From contig NZ_BCQI01000009.1 of assembly GCF_001544355.1 (NCBI RefSeq), positions 1 to 64,000 on the forward strand: a stretch of 64,000 nucleotides of DNA, given 5' to 3'. This document shows positions 33,529-41,741 of the stretch, one piece after another. This DNA comes from Alicyclobacillus acidiphilus NBRC 100859 (GTDB taxonomy: Bacteria > Bacillota > Bacilli > Alicyclobacillales > Alicyclobacillaceae). Below the pieces are notes generated by a model that was given only the letters and a program-made list of their open reading frames with translations, had not been told where the DNA came from and made no database searches. A program made the translations under genes and the position numbers. The first letter of the stretch is position 1; every line of letters starts with the position of its first letter.

Positions 33529-35823
33529 ATGACCGAAGCGACAGCGACTGGATTAAAAGATTCACAAGATTTCAGTAATGACGTGGCGAAGAAACTTCAA
33601 ATAGATCCGCGGAAGGTCAAGGCGGCCATCCGTTTGTTGGACGAGGGCAATACGATTCCGTTCATCGCTCGGTACCGCAAGGAATTGACCGGGGAGTTGG
33701 ACGAAAACCAGCTTCGCGATATCGCGGCGGCGTACGAAGCGGCGAAAGCCCTCGCGGCGCGAAAAGCCGACGTGTTGCGGCTGCTCGAAGAGCAGGGAGT
33801 GCTGCAGGATGAAGCGAAGGCGAGGGAATTGCGCCTCGCCATCGCGCAGGCAACGACCGTGGCGGAGGTCGACGATATCTATCGTCCATATCGGCCAAAG
33901 CGGAAGACGCGCGCGTCCATCGCTCGGGAGCGGGGGCTCGGACCGTTGGCCGAGTGGTTGGAGGGGGCGGCGAGATCGACTGGTTATCGCGAGGTGGAGG
34001 CGGCGGCCAGGGCGTACGTCGACGAAGAGAAGGGCGTTTCGACTGTGGAAGACGCGATTCAGGGCGCGCTGGACATCATCGCCGAGACGATCTCGGACGA
34101 CGCCAACAACCGCCGGTTTATTCGCACTGCGACGTTCAGGCAGGGCTTGATTCGCAGTGTGGCGGTGGATCCGGACGAGCAGACGGTGTACGAGCAGTAT
34201 TACGACTACAGCGAGGCGGTGGCCAAGGTGCCGCCGCACCGGATTCTTGCGATGAATCGCGGCGAACGCGACGAAAAGCTCAAAGTGTCCATCGTCGCGC
34301 CAGAGGATGCCGTGGTCGAACGGCTGTTGCGCAGGTACGGGGGCCTGCCAGACGAGGGCGGCGAGCCAACCGTTGGCGTCCTGATTGGACGGGCGGCGGC
34401 CGACGCGTACAAGCGGTTGATTGCGCCTTCCATTGAACGGGATGTCCGTGGCGCGCTGACCGAGGCGGCGGAAGAGCGGGCCATCGACGTGTTCGGTGCG
34501 AACTTGAAGAGTCTGCTGTTGCAGCCGCCGCTGCGCCACCGCCGAGTGCTTGGGGTCGATCCCGCCTATCGCACAGGTTGCAAGCTGGCCGCGGTCGACG
34601 AGACGGGAAAGCTGCTCGAAGTCGGGGTGATCTATCCGACGCCGCCGCAAAACCGGGTGGCAGAGGCTGAGGCGAAGGTGCTTGAGCTGATTCAGCGGCA
34701 TGGGATCAGCGTGATCGCGATTGGCAACGGAACCGCTTCGCGCGAAACCGAAGCGTTTATCGTCCAGTGTATCCGCAAGTATCAATCCGTCCCAGGGCAT
34801 GCTGGCGCCGATCTCGCCTATGTCATGGTGTCGGAAGCTGGCGCAAGCGTCTATTCGGCGTCGCCGCTCGCCGGGGAGGAGTTTCCGGAACTGGACGTCG
34901 CCGAGCGCAGCGCCATCTCGATTGCCCGGCGGCTGCAGGACCCGCTCGCGGAATTGGTGAAGATTGACCCAAAATCGATTGGCGTCGGTCAATATCAACA
35001 CGACGTCTCACAGTCGCGCTTGGGAGAGAAGCTCGGCGCCGTCGTGGAAAGCGCGGTGAACCAAGTCGGGGTCGACGTCAACACCGCGTCGCCTTCGCTG
35101 TTGACGTACGTGGCAGGATTGAACAAGACCGCGGCGAAAAACATCGTTCAGTTTCGCGAGTCACAGGGCAGGATCACGAGTCGCCGGGCGCTTGCGAAGG
35201 TGCCGCGGATTGGACCGAAGACGCTCGAGCAGTGCGTCGGCTTCCTGCGCGTTCACGACGGTGAGAACGTCCTCGATTCCACGCCCATCCACCCGGAATC
35301 CTACCCTGTGGTGGAACGCTTGCTGGCAGACAGCGGCGTCGACGCGGACATTCTGCGCGACACCGCGAGCCGACAGGCGTGGCTGGCCGAGATTCGCGCG
35401 GCGGGACTCGCTGAGGTGGCCCGCCGCATCGACGTCGGATTGCCGACTTTGCGGGACATTCTCGACGCCTTGGAGCGCCCTGGGCGCGATCCGCGCGACG
35501 ACGTCCCGCCTCCGTTGCTGAGGACGGATGTGGTGAAGCTGGAAGACCTGCAGGTTGGTATGGAGTTGACCGGGACGGTTCGCAACGTGGTGGACTTTGG
35601 CGCGTTTGTCGACGTCGGTGTCAAGAACGACGGCCTGGTCCACATCTCCGAGTTGGGCGACACGTTCGTCAAACACCCCATGGATGTCGTCGCGGTCGGG
35701 GACATTGTCAAGGTCCGCGTGATCCAGGTGGACGTCGCCAAAGGCAGACTCGGCTTGTCGATGAAAGGGCTTGGCAAGGCGCCGTCCCTGTCATTGCGTC
35801 CATCTGCAACTGCATCCCATTGA
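33529..35823 (+). CDS. tex: Tex family RNA-binding protein
   Basis: 764 aa, typical length. Order of parts: N-terminal helical domain (LDEGNTIPFIARYRKELTGELDE), YqgF/RNase H-like domain (VLGVDPAYRTGCKLAAVDETG), helix-hairpin-helix region (NTASPSLLTYVAGLNKTAAKNIVQFRE, VPRIGPKTLEQCVGFLRV), and C-terminal S1 domain (GMELTGTVRNVVDFGAFVDVGVKNDGLVHISEL). Tex binds nucleic acid and affects transcription; its exact role is not settled. ATG at 33529 has AAGGAG upstream; an ATG at 33493 in frame has none. The P-II gene starts 16 bases after its stop. Confidence 0.96.
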   Translation: MTEATATGLKDSQDFSNDVAKKLQIDPRKVKAAIRLLDEGNTIPFIARYRKELTGELDENQLRDIAAAYEAAKALAARKADVLRLLEEQGVLQDEAKARELRLAIAQATTVAEVDDIYRPYRPKRKTRASIARERGLGPLAEWLEGAARSTGYREVEAAARAYVDEEKGVSTVEDAIQGALDIIAETISDDANNRRFIRTATFRQGLIRSVAVDPDEQTVYEQYYDYSEAVAKVPPHRILAMNRGERDEKLKVSIVAPEDAVVERLLRRYGGLPDEGGEPTVGVLIGRAAADAYKRLIAPSIERDVRGALTEAAEERAIDVFGANLKSLLLQPPLRHRRVLGVDPAYRTGCKLAAVDETGKLLEVGVIYPTPPQNRVAEAEAKVLELIQRHGISVIAIGNGTASRETEAFIVQCIRKYQSVPGHAGADLAYVMVSEAGASVYSASPLAGEEFPELDVAERSAISIARRLQDPLAELVKIDPKSIGVGQYQHDVSQSRLGEKLGAVVESAVNQVGVDVNTASPSLLTYVAGLNKTAAKNIVQFRESQGRITSRRALAKVPRIGPKTLEQCVGFLRVHDGENVLDSTPIHPESYPVVERLLADSGVDADILRDTASRQAWLAEIRAAGLAEVARRIDVGLPTLRDILDALERPGRDPRDDVPPPLLRTDVVKLEDLQVGMELTGTVRNVVDFGAFVDVGVKNDGLVHISELGDTFVKHPMDVVAVGDIVKVRVIQVDVAKGRLGLSMKGLGKAPSLSLRPSATASH

Positions 35824-35839
35824 AGCGGAGGTATGTTCG

Positions 35840-36205
35840 TTGAAACGGATCGATGCCATCATTCGCCCAGAAAAGCTGCAGCCGACAATTCAGGCCCTGC
35901 GGAAGGTCGGCGTTTCCGGGTTTACGGTGATTCCCGTGCAGGGCCGAGGACAGCAAAAGGACACGATTGGCGTCTATCGCGGACATGTGTACGACATCAA
36001 CCTGCATCCGAAGATCAAGCTGGAAATCGTCGTGTCCGACAACTATCTGCATCCGACGATTCAAGCCATCATGAACGCCGCGCAAACCGGCAAGACAGGC
36101 GACGGCAAGATCTTCGTGTACCACATTGAGGAAGCGTACAACATCCGAACCGGCGCGGTCGACGAAACCATCGACGAGCTCAACTCGCCAAGGGAGGACT
36201 CATAA
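35840..36205 (+). CDS. glnK: P-II nitrogen regulatory protein
   Basis: 121 aa. LKRIDAIIRPEKLQPTIQALRKVGVSGFTV opens the P-II fold, followed by the T-loop (GRGQQKDTIGVYRGHVYDINLHPKIKLEIVV) including the Tyr that is modified in some family members, and GDGKIFVYHIEEAYNIRTG near the end. TTG at 35840 is the start, with GGAGGT 8 bases before it. P-II trimers read ATP/ADP and 2-oxoglutarate and plug ammonium channels. The Amt gene starts on the base after its stop codon, so the two are certainly co-transcribed. Confidence 0.95.
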   Translation: MKRIDAIIRPEKLQPTIQALRKVGVSGFTVIPVQGRGQQKDTIGVYRGHVYDINLHPKIKLEIVVSDNYLHPTIQAIMNAAQTGKTGDGKIFVYHIEEAYNIRTGAVDETIDELNSPREDS

Positions 36206-37426
36206 TTGCCCGAGCACACAGCACTGAACGCAATTTGGGTCGTGATCGCGGCTGGGCTTGTCCTCTTTATGGAGGGTGGATTCAGTCTGCTCGAGGCTGG
36301 CTTCGTACGGACGAAAAACGCGGTCAATGTCACGATGAAAGTCTTCGTCGATCTTACCTTTGGCGTCCTCGTGTTCTACTTACTTGGGGTACATCTGCTG
36401 TTCGGGGGTCATGATCTCTTTCATCTGTGGGGATGGGGCAAGGTCGTGCCGTCGGCTTCGCAGCTTCCGGTTGCGGCGTTTGAGTTGTTCCAGATTGGTT
36501 TCGCCATCGCGACCGCTTCCATCATTTCCGGCGCTGTAGCCGAACGCATGCGATTTTCGGCGTATGTCGTGATTGTCGTGCTCGTCTGCGGCGTGGTCTA
36601 TCCCACGTCCGCGCACTGGGTTTGGGGTTCTGGCGGGTGGCTTGCCAATTTGGGCATGGAGGATTTTGCGGGATCCGCCGCCATCCACGCCATGGGCGGC
36701 TTCATGGCAGTTGGTCTCGCGTGGATGGTCGGCCCGCGGCAAGGCCGGTTCGATCCGTTCGGCGGCGTCCGCGTCTTCGCACCGAGCAACATTCCGTTGG
36801 CTTCGGCGGGCACGTTCATCCTTTGCTTCGGCTGGATCGGTTTCAACGCCGGCAGCACCTTGAACGCGTTCGATCCACGGCTGTCCAACATCGCCCTCAA
36901 CACGATTCTGGCTGCCGCGGCCGGCGGCGCCACCGCCGTCCTGTTCACGATGCTCCGCTACAAAGTGGCCGATCCCAGCATGACGATGAACGGCGTGCTC
37001 GCAGGCCTCGTCGCTGTGACCGCAGGCTGCGCCTATGTCAATCAGGCGTCCGCCATGATCATCGGCTGCGTGGCGGGCGTTCTCGTCGTCCTCGCGACAG
37101 GATGGCTGGACAACCTGAAAGTGGACGATCCCGTCGGCGCCTTCGCCGTCCACGGCGCAAACGGCCTATTTGGCACCTTGGCAGTCGGCTTGTTCGACTC
37201 TCGCCAGGGCCTCTTCACGACAGGTCACGCGCATCTGCTCGGCGTTCAGGCCCTCGGCGCTATCACATTTGCCGCATGGGGCTTCGGGTGCGCCGTCTTC
37301 ATTGGCTTCCTCCTGCGCAGCACATTCGGGCTTCGCGTATCCAGTGACACGGAGGAAGAAGGCTTGGACATTGCCGCTCACGGAATTCCCGCCTACAACG
37401 AATTGGAGCGCTTTACGGACGTGTAG
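36206..37426 (+). CDS. amt: Ammonium transporter
   Basis: 406 aa with 11 helices. Amt signatures: FSLLEAGFVRTKNAVNVTMK near the N-terminus (EAGxxR..N), GAVAERMRFSAY, and DDPVGAFAVHGANGLFGTLAVGLF with the pore His. The TTG start follows AGGGAGGA by 7 bases and directly follows the P-II stop. It carries ammonium into the cell and is probably blocked by the P-II protein at high nitrogen. Confidence 0.96.
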   Translation: MPEHTALNAIWVVIAAGLVLFMEGGFSLLEAGFVRTKNAVNVTMKVFVDLTFGVLVFYLLGVHLLFGGHDLFHLWGWGKVVPSASQLPVAAFELFQIGFAIATASIISGAVAERMRFSAYVVIVVLVCGVVYPTSAHWVWGSGGWLANLGMEDFAGSAAIHAMGGFMAVGLAWMVGPRQGRFDPFGGVRVFAPSNIPLASAGTFILCFGWIGFNAGSTLNAFDPRLSNIALNTILAAAAGGATAVLFTMLRYKVADPSMTMNGVLAGLVAVTAGCAYVNQASAMIIGCVAGVLVVLATGWLDNLKVDDPVGAFAVHGANGLFGTLAVGLFDSRQGLFTTGHAHLLGVQALGAITFAAWGFGCAVFIGFLLRSTFGLRVSSDTEEEGLDIAAHGIPAYNELERFTDV

Positions 37427-37459
37427 CGAATATCGACATGGGAAAGGTGGTTGACGGCT

Positions 37460-38323
37460 GTGAAACTTTGCACATTGTATCGAGACAACGGCCACGAAGG
37501 GGTAGGACTGGTCACGGACCACGGCGTGATCGACGTCGCGGCCGCGAGTGAGTCGTCTGGCATTCCGGCGCCCATCACCATGCTGGACGTGATTCAGGGC
37601 GGCGATCTCGCCATCCAGCAACTGCAACAGATTCAAAAGGCGGCGACGGCAGCCATCGACGAGTCGGTCGTGCGCTTCGCGCCCGTAATTCCGCACCCAG
37701 GCAAAATTCTGTGCGTCGGTCTGAACTATCGCAAACACGCCTTGGAGTCGAACATGCCGATCCCAAGCGCGCCCGTGTATTTCGCGAAATTTGCGAACAG
37801 TCTCGCCGCCCATCGCGAGTCCATTCAACTGCCTGCCGTTGTGGAACAGTGCGACTACGAAGTGGAGTTGGTCGCCGTGATCGGGCGCAAGACGAGGAAT
37901 GTGAACCCGCAGCAAGCCTTGGCGTCGGTCTTCGGCTATGCCGTCGGAAACGACCTGTCGGCGCGCGATCTCCAGTTCCGCAGCAGCCAGTGGCTGTACG
38001 GCAAGGCCATCGACGGCTTTTCGCCGCTTGGCCCCTACTTGGTCACCGCGGACGACATCGCCGATCCGCAGGACCTCCCCCTGAAGTGCTGGGTCAACGG
38101 CGAGCTTCGGCAGGATTCCACCACGGCGGACATGATCTTCTCGGTGGCCGACGTCATTTCCGATCTGTCCCGAATCATGACACTCGAGCCCGGCGATGTC
38201 ATTTACACCGGCACGCCCGAAGGCGTCGCGATGGGCATGGCGGAAAAAGTCTGGCTGCGGCCCGGCGACGAGATCGTGTGCGAAGTCGGGCATTTGGGAC
38301 GGTTGCAGAATCGGATCGTGTAA
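37460..38323 (+). CDS. Fumarylacetoacetate hydrolase (FAH) family protein
   Basis: 287 aa. The N-terminal domain is followed by the FAH catalytic domain: ILCVGLNYRKHALESNMPIP, DYEVELVAVIGRKTRNV with the metal-binding Glu pair, GYAVGNDLSARDLQ (Asp ligand), KAIDGFSPLGPYLVT and VIYTGTPEGVAMG. Members cleave or decarboxylate acylpyruvates and related 2-oxo acids. GTG at 37460 is chosen for the AAAGGTGG 9 bases upstream; a TTG at 37451 overlaps that region. It follows the Amt gene by 33 bases but has no functional link to it. Confidence 0.93.
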   Translation: MKLCTLYRDNGHEGVGLVTDHGVIDVAAASESSGIPAPITMLDVIQGGDLAIQQLQQIQKAATAAIDESVVRFAPVIPHPGKILCVGLNYRKHALESNMPIPSAPVYFAKFANSLAAHRESIQLPAVVEQCDYEVELVAVIGRKTRNVNPQQALASVFGYAVGNDLSARDLQFRSSQWLYGKAIDGFSPLGPYLVTADDIADPQDLPLKCWVNGELRQDSTTADMIFSVADVISDLSRIMTLEPGDVIYTGTPEGVAMGMAEKVWLRPGDEIVCEVGHLGRLQNRIV

Positions 38324-38373
38324 GCGGTAAGTATGTCGGCGACACCAGTGGTGGCGGGCGGCGGTGCGTGGCG

Positions 38374-38454
38374 GTGCGTGGAGTGCGTGGAGTGCGTGGA
38401 GTGCGTGGAGTGCGTGGAGTGCGTGGAGTGCGTGGAGTGCGTGGAGTGCGTGGA
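38374..38454 (+). repeat. Nine tandem copies of a 9-bp unit (GTGCGTGGA)
   Basis: Nine identical head-to-tail copies, preceded by an imperfect copy (GTGCGTGGC). A minisatellite of this kind is expected to vary in copy number between strains. It lies 50 bases after the FAH gene in a convergent intergenic region. Confidence 0.97.
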
Positions 38455-38460
38455 GGCAAA

Positions 38461-38645
38461 TAAGCGGCGCTAAACCGCTTAAGTGTGTCGAATCGTCCGA
38501 TTGACGCCGAATAAGCGGCTGAGCGCCGCTTAAGAGGGCGCAACCGCTCCATTTCGGGGGCTTCGGAGGCAAATAAGCGGCCGGGCGCCGCTTATTTGCG
38601 TTCGATCTCGCCGGTTTGCCGGAATAAGCGGCTGAGCGCCGCTTA
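38461..38645. repeat. Four REP-like palindromes in two 113-bp-spaced pairs
   Basis: Four 21-base imperfect palindromes of the form TAAGCGG-N7-CCGCTTA lie at 38461-38481, 38512-38532, 38574-38594 and 38625-38645. Start-to-start spacings are 51, 62 and 51 bases, so units 1-2 are repeated as units 3-4 at 113 bases. GGAGGCAAATAAGCGGC precedes units 1 and 3. Arms are extended by AAA/TTT or GAA/TTC in units 3 and 4. They resemble REP/BIME elements and may also act as bidirectional terminators between the convergent genes. Confidence 0.9.
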
Positions 38646-38648
38646 TTC

Positions 38649-38704
38649 GCCCGCCTCCCTCTGCCCGCCTCCCTCTGCCCGCCTCCCTCCGCCGGCCTCC
38701 CTCC
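38649..38704 (+). repeat. Four tandem copies of a 14-bp unit
   Basis: GCCCGCCTCCCTCT twice, then GCCCGCCTCCCTCC and GCCGGCCTCCCTCC, head to tail. Strongly pyrimidine-rich on this strand. It directly abuts the last REP-like palindrome. Confidence 0.95.
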
Positions 38705-38737
38705 GTCGCCCGCATTCCCCCACTCGCACGACCTTCT

Positions 38738-39637
38738 CTAGTCCTTCGCAGTAGAACCTGCGGCGCGTTGCAATTCCGAGCGGGAGTTCAGGAGCGTGAT
38801 CGCCGCCAGGTATGTGGCAAAGAGCATGGTGAAAAGCATGATAATCGTCGAGGACTCGTAGATACCAGGAACGGTCCACGTGTGGCCGACGGCGTCCGTG
38901 ATGGTTCGATGATCGTCGAGCAGAAGATATGAAACCAGGTAGCTGACGGCTGTCGCGCCGTAAATCATGATGGGCATCACCCAAAAGCCGGTCGTACTTT
39001 GCGGGCGAATCACTTGCGGCCGCACCCGCAGTATGACGGCGAACACCTGAAAGAATACCCAGACGGTCAGGAACCATCCCAGATAATTGGTGAGCGGGAC
39101 ACCGTTGTAACCGCCGCCGTTCTCCCAGATCCACTGGTGTTCCACCGTGGAGCTGATGGGATCAAACACGAGATCCCACATGACCATGATAAATGAGGCT
39201 GTAATCGGCTGAATGATCATGCCGCTCAAGGTATTTGTGCGCTCGTCCCCGTTTCGAAGAATCGTGGACGCGAGGCACCATGCGAGATAACCGTAGCAGA
39301 AGTAGGCAATGCCAATTGTGATCGGAACATGAAACAGAAATGGCGTCCCGTTTTGCGTGTAGTAATAATGACCGAACGGAAAGCCTGTCATGATACTTAA
39401 GTTCTCGGAGCAATTCGAGATTATTTCAGTAATTACAAAGAACAAGATGATGCCCTTCGCGCCGTAACGGCGTCCTCCATGCCAGAACGCGAACGGGATT
39501 CCCAAAAACATGAGAGCTGGGACACCTTTGCCAAATGCGCCGGCAATGGACTCACCGATGATAATGACGGTCATCATCCAGGTGAGAATCCACAAACCGA
39601 CGCCTGAACGCCCTCCAGGTTGTTCTTTTGTGTTCAT
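38738..39637 (-). CDS. Carotenoid biosynthesis protein family (CruF/DUF422-like)
   Basis: 299 aa integral membrane protein with about seven to eight helices. The family blocks are SENLSIMTGFPFGHYYYTQ, LVFDPISSTVEHQWIWENGG and YNGVPLTNYLGWFLTVWVFFQ, which match the Caroten_synth family that contains carotenoid hydratases CruF and the C50 hydratase of haloarchaea. It would act on the ends of a linear carotenoid; no other carotenoid gene is in the window. GGGGGAGG precedes the ATG. Its promoter contains a TetR-like operator in the -35/-10 spacer, so it is probably repressed by the divergent TetR. Confidence 0.85.
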   Translation of the reverse strand: MNTKEQPGGRSGVGLWILTWMMTVIIIGESIAGAFGKGVPALMFLGIPFAFWHGGRRYGAKGIILFFVITEIISNCSENLSIMTGFPFGHYYYTQNGTPFLFHVPITIGIAYFCYGYLAWCLASTILRNGDERTNTLSGMIIQPITASFIMVMWDLVFDPISSTVEHQWIWENGGGYNGVPLTNYLGWFLTVWVFFQVFAVILRVRPQVIRPQSTTGFWVMPIMIYGATAVSYLVSYLLLDDHRTITDAVGHTWTVPGIYESSTIIMLFTMLFATYLAAITLLNSRSELQRAAGSTAKD

Positions 39638-39667
39638 CTGATTTCCTCCCCCAGCGAGGTATCAAAT

Positions 39668-39681
39668 GGACCTGTTGGTCC
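39668..39681. promoter_or_regulatory. TetR-type operator 1
   Basis: GGACC-TGTT-GGTCC, a perfect 5-base-arm inverted repeat, followed by GTTTGT like operator 2. It lies between the predicted transcription start and the coding start of the carotenoid-family gene. Confidence 0.7.
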
Positions 39682-39696
39682 GTTTGTTCAAACCAA

Positions 39697-39725
39697 ATTA
39701 TCGGACCGTTGGGTCCGTTTGTCAA
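39697..39725 (-). promoter_or_regulatory. Promoter of the carotenoid-family gene with embedded operator
   Basis: On the minus strand TTGACA (39725-39720), a 17-base spacer and GATAAT (39702-39697) form a near-consensus promoter. The spacer is almost entirely occupied by operator 2. Confidence 0.75.
39703..39716. promoter_or_regulatory. TetR-type operator 2
   Basis: GGACC-GTTG-GGTCC, the same arms as operator 1, centred 35 bases away. It fills the spacer between -35 and -10, where a bound repressor excludes RNA polymerase. Confidence 0.75.
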
Positions 39726-39765
39726 GCAGCTTGCCGTGAGACTTCAAAGGCCGAACGAAGTGTCC

Positions 39766-39795
39766 TTGCGTTTGTGGGCTGACGTCATTTATGAT
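39766..39795 (+). promoter_or_regulatory. Candidate promoter of the TetR gene
   Basis: TTGCGT at 39766-39771, 18-base spacer, TATGAT at 39790-39795. It lies 50 bases from operator 2, so the regulator may be only weakly autoregulated. Confidence 0.45.
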
Positions 39796-39916
39796 CTGTT
39801 TCAATCCGGCGGACGCTCTGCGGCGTTTCAAGCTGAGTGCGTCGTCGATCACGGCCTATCGCCGGATGGCCGTGCGGTTTGCAGAGTTGGTTTTATCAAG
39901 CAGGGAGGTGATCCGT

Positions 39917-40498
39917 ATGGACAGGCGGGAGGAAACGTCCGAGCAGCCAAGAAGTCGATCAGACGCGAGACGCAATCGCGAACGAGTGTACCAAGCTGCG
40001 CTGGAGGTGCTTGCCGAGCGAGGCAGCAGTGCGACGATTCTCGATATCGCGCGTCATGCTGGCGTCGGCAAGGCGACTGTGTATCGCAACTTCCCGACGA
40101 AATCGGCGATTCTCGATTTCGCCGTCGAGCACCATGGACAGTGGCTTGCTGAGCGGATCGAACAAGCCATCCACGACAATGATGGCTGGCCTGGCTTTGA
40201 GTCCCTTGTCCGCGACACCATGTTGCGCATTCGCACCGAACCGATCCTGCTGGAAGCACTACGTCTCTCAAACCAATCGACAGCGGAGATCGTAGGCGTG
40301 ATCAATGAACGCCTGCTGTACCTGATGAATGCGCTTCGCACCCAGGGATATCTCAGATCTGACGCGACCATCGAAGACCTTGCCATGCTGGTCGTGGGCA
40401 CGTCCGACTACCTGGCGAGCCGATCCGCCACGGCCGACGAGTGCCAGCGCGCTGCCGAACTGATTGCAAACGCGTTGCGCCGACACAGCCCAGTGTAG
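39917..40498 (+). CDS. TetR-family transcriptional regulator
   Basis: 193 aa. The DNA-binding domain is RERVYQAALEVLAERGSSATILDIARHAGVGKATVYRNFPTKSAIL, a clear TetR helix-turn-helix; the C-terminal ligand domain (about residues 75-185) is helical. ATG at 39917 has GGGAGGTG 8 bases upstream; the in-frame upstream ATG at 39791 is actually inside the -10 box and is rejected. It is divergent from the carotenoid-family gene and probably represses it through the two GGACC operators. The ligand is unknown. Confidence 0.93.
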   Translation: MDRREETSEQPRSRSDARRNRERVYQAALEVLAERGSSATILDIARHAGVGKATVYRNFPTKSAILDFAVEHHGQWLAERIEQAIHDNDGWPGFESLVRDTMLRIRTEPILLEALRLSNQSTAEIVGVINERLLYLMNALRTQGYLRSDATIEDLAMLVVGTSDYLASRSATADECQRAAELIANALRRHSPV

Positions 40499-40714
40499 TC
40501 GGGCATCAAATTGGCAATCGGCCAGTGGATCTTTCGTAGATCACCTCGGGCTTCAATTTCCCGACTCCTCTGAATGTTTTCGTTCCTCCTGCACTCTTCG
40601 CGGCGAGGTATAGCTCATGATGAAAAGTGCGTTTTGAGTCGACATTCGATCACGATGGTGATACGTCTTTCGTGCTTTGATCGCCTTAAGATAGGCGCGG
40701 GTCTGGCGGCGGAA

Positions 40715-41070
40715 CCGCCAGTCACCTTGGATGTGCCGAATCGACGGTCAGTGATTTCATGGTCATCTGACAGTACCCAGGTGGGCGCGCTCAGTGGGCA
40801 AACTCTAAAAATTATGAATGTCGCCAACCGATCTCTATTCACATTGAATCAAAACGTTCAAAGTTGGGGATGGTGTCACAGACCACGTTGTATGTCGTGA
40901 CTGCCGAGAATATCATCGGCCTTATCGATCTTTCACCCGGTGGCCAATTTGAGACATCCATTCGCCTGTCTTCGCCTGCGAAGGCTGTTTCCGCTGTCCG
41001 CAGGCAAGCTAACTCTCTATGCAACGCACGAATCGGAACGAATCGAGAGCCGAGCGAAGCGGAGGTCTAG
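40715..41070 (+). pseudogene. Frameshifted remnant of a beta-propeller (TolB/WD40-like) protein
   Basis: VTLDVPNRRSVISWSSDSTQVGALSGQTLKIMNVANRSLFTLNQNVQSWG in one frame continues as GMVSQTTLYVVTAENIIGLIDLSPGGQFE in a second frame after about position 40868, and as AGKLTLYATHESERIE in a third after about 41000. The combined reading has the repeated WSSDS..., LYV/LYAT pattern of beta-propeller blades. At least two frameshifts and no proper start show that it is not functional. The parent protein could not be identified. Confidence 0.65.
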
Positions 41071-41342
41071 AAGGCGATGATGGCGAGGACAAGTTGGAAC
41101 GGAGAGATGCTAGTGAAGCAACAAAGCAGGACTGACTCCGGTCCGGGGCACAGACATATTGTTACCATGCAACATTCTCCTCAGGCACACTTGTTTAACG
41201 AGAATCCCCACCGATTGAGCCCACATTCTGGGGCTCTTTGTGCTGTAGGGCAAAATCCAACCTGCAATGCCTTGCTGGGCCTGTATCGCTGTCAAAGATG
41301 CGTTACGAGCAAGCCATTTAGCTTTCGCCGTCTCAAGGCACT

Positions 41343-41468
41343 TCAGCAGTCCCAAACAACGACAGCACGCTGCTTCCGAGACTGGTATACAACGTAGAAA
41401 ACACCAATCAGAAATCCGTCAACAAGGACGACAGTAAGAAGTAGGATCACCACGAGTCGGTTGATCAT
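41343..41468 (-). CDS. Possible 41-aa membrane peptide
   Basis: ATG at 41468 opens MINRLVVILLLTVVLVDGFLIG, one clear membrane helix, followed by a basic tail YQSRKQRA and a TGA at 41343. The composition is far from random, but no ribosome binding site is evident and the surrounding DNA is decayed, so it may be a remnant. Confidence 0.35.
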   Translation of the reverse strand: MINRLVVILLLTVVLVDGFLIGVFYVVYQSRKQRAVVVWDC

Positions 41469-41741
41469 GAATCGCGACCGCGAAGTGTCACAAGCGATCT
41501 CGATCCACTCTATCCACTCACTCCATCCACAGAAATTACACAGATTTCCGCGAACGAAAGAGTAAAATGAATAGGACGACTCGACGCAATTTCAATGTGC
41601 CGGACGTATGAATATGACATCGTAGTTCTTCGTTCCGATTCAGCATATCGGTGCGATTCGGAATCAATAGAGCCTGCCGCCCGTATCCTCTAGAGCGACA
41701 GACATCATGCAGGCGTACTATTGCTAGGAGGAATTCAAGAA

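Larger units (their letters stand above)
40499..41741. other. 1.2 kb without an intact conserved gene
   Basis: The stretch holds a decayed beta-propeller-like gene (about 40715-41070), a possible small membrane peptide on the minus strand (41343-41468), and a perfect CTGGCGG/CCGCCAG hairpin near 40708-40726. The remaining frames look random. Confidence 0.5.

Noticed and set aside
33562-35001. 479-codon minus-strand frame
   Set aside because: Antisense shadow of tex.
37166-38572. 468-codon minus-strand frame containing repeated LHA
   Set aside because: Antisense to the amt and FAH genes; the LHA repeats are only the translation of the 9-bp minisatellite.
38374-38704. CRISPR array
   Set aside because: Repeats of 9 and 14 bp have no spacers and the 21-bp palindromes are only four, unevenly spaced, with no cas genes in the window.
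41077-41397. 106-codon plus-strand frame
   Set aside because: No ribosome binding site, no motif, random-like composition in a decayed region.
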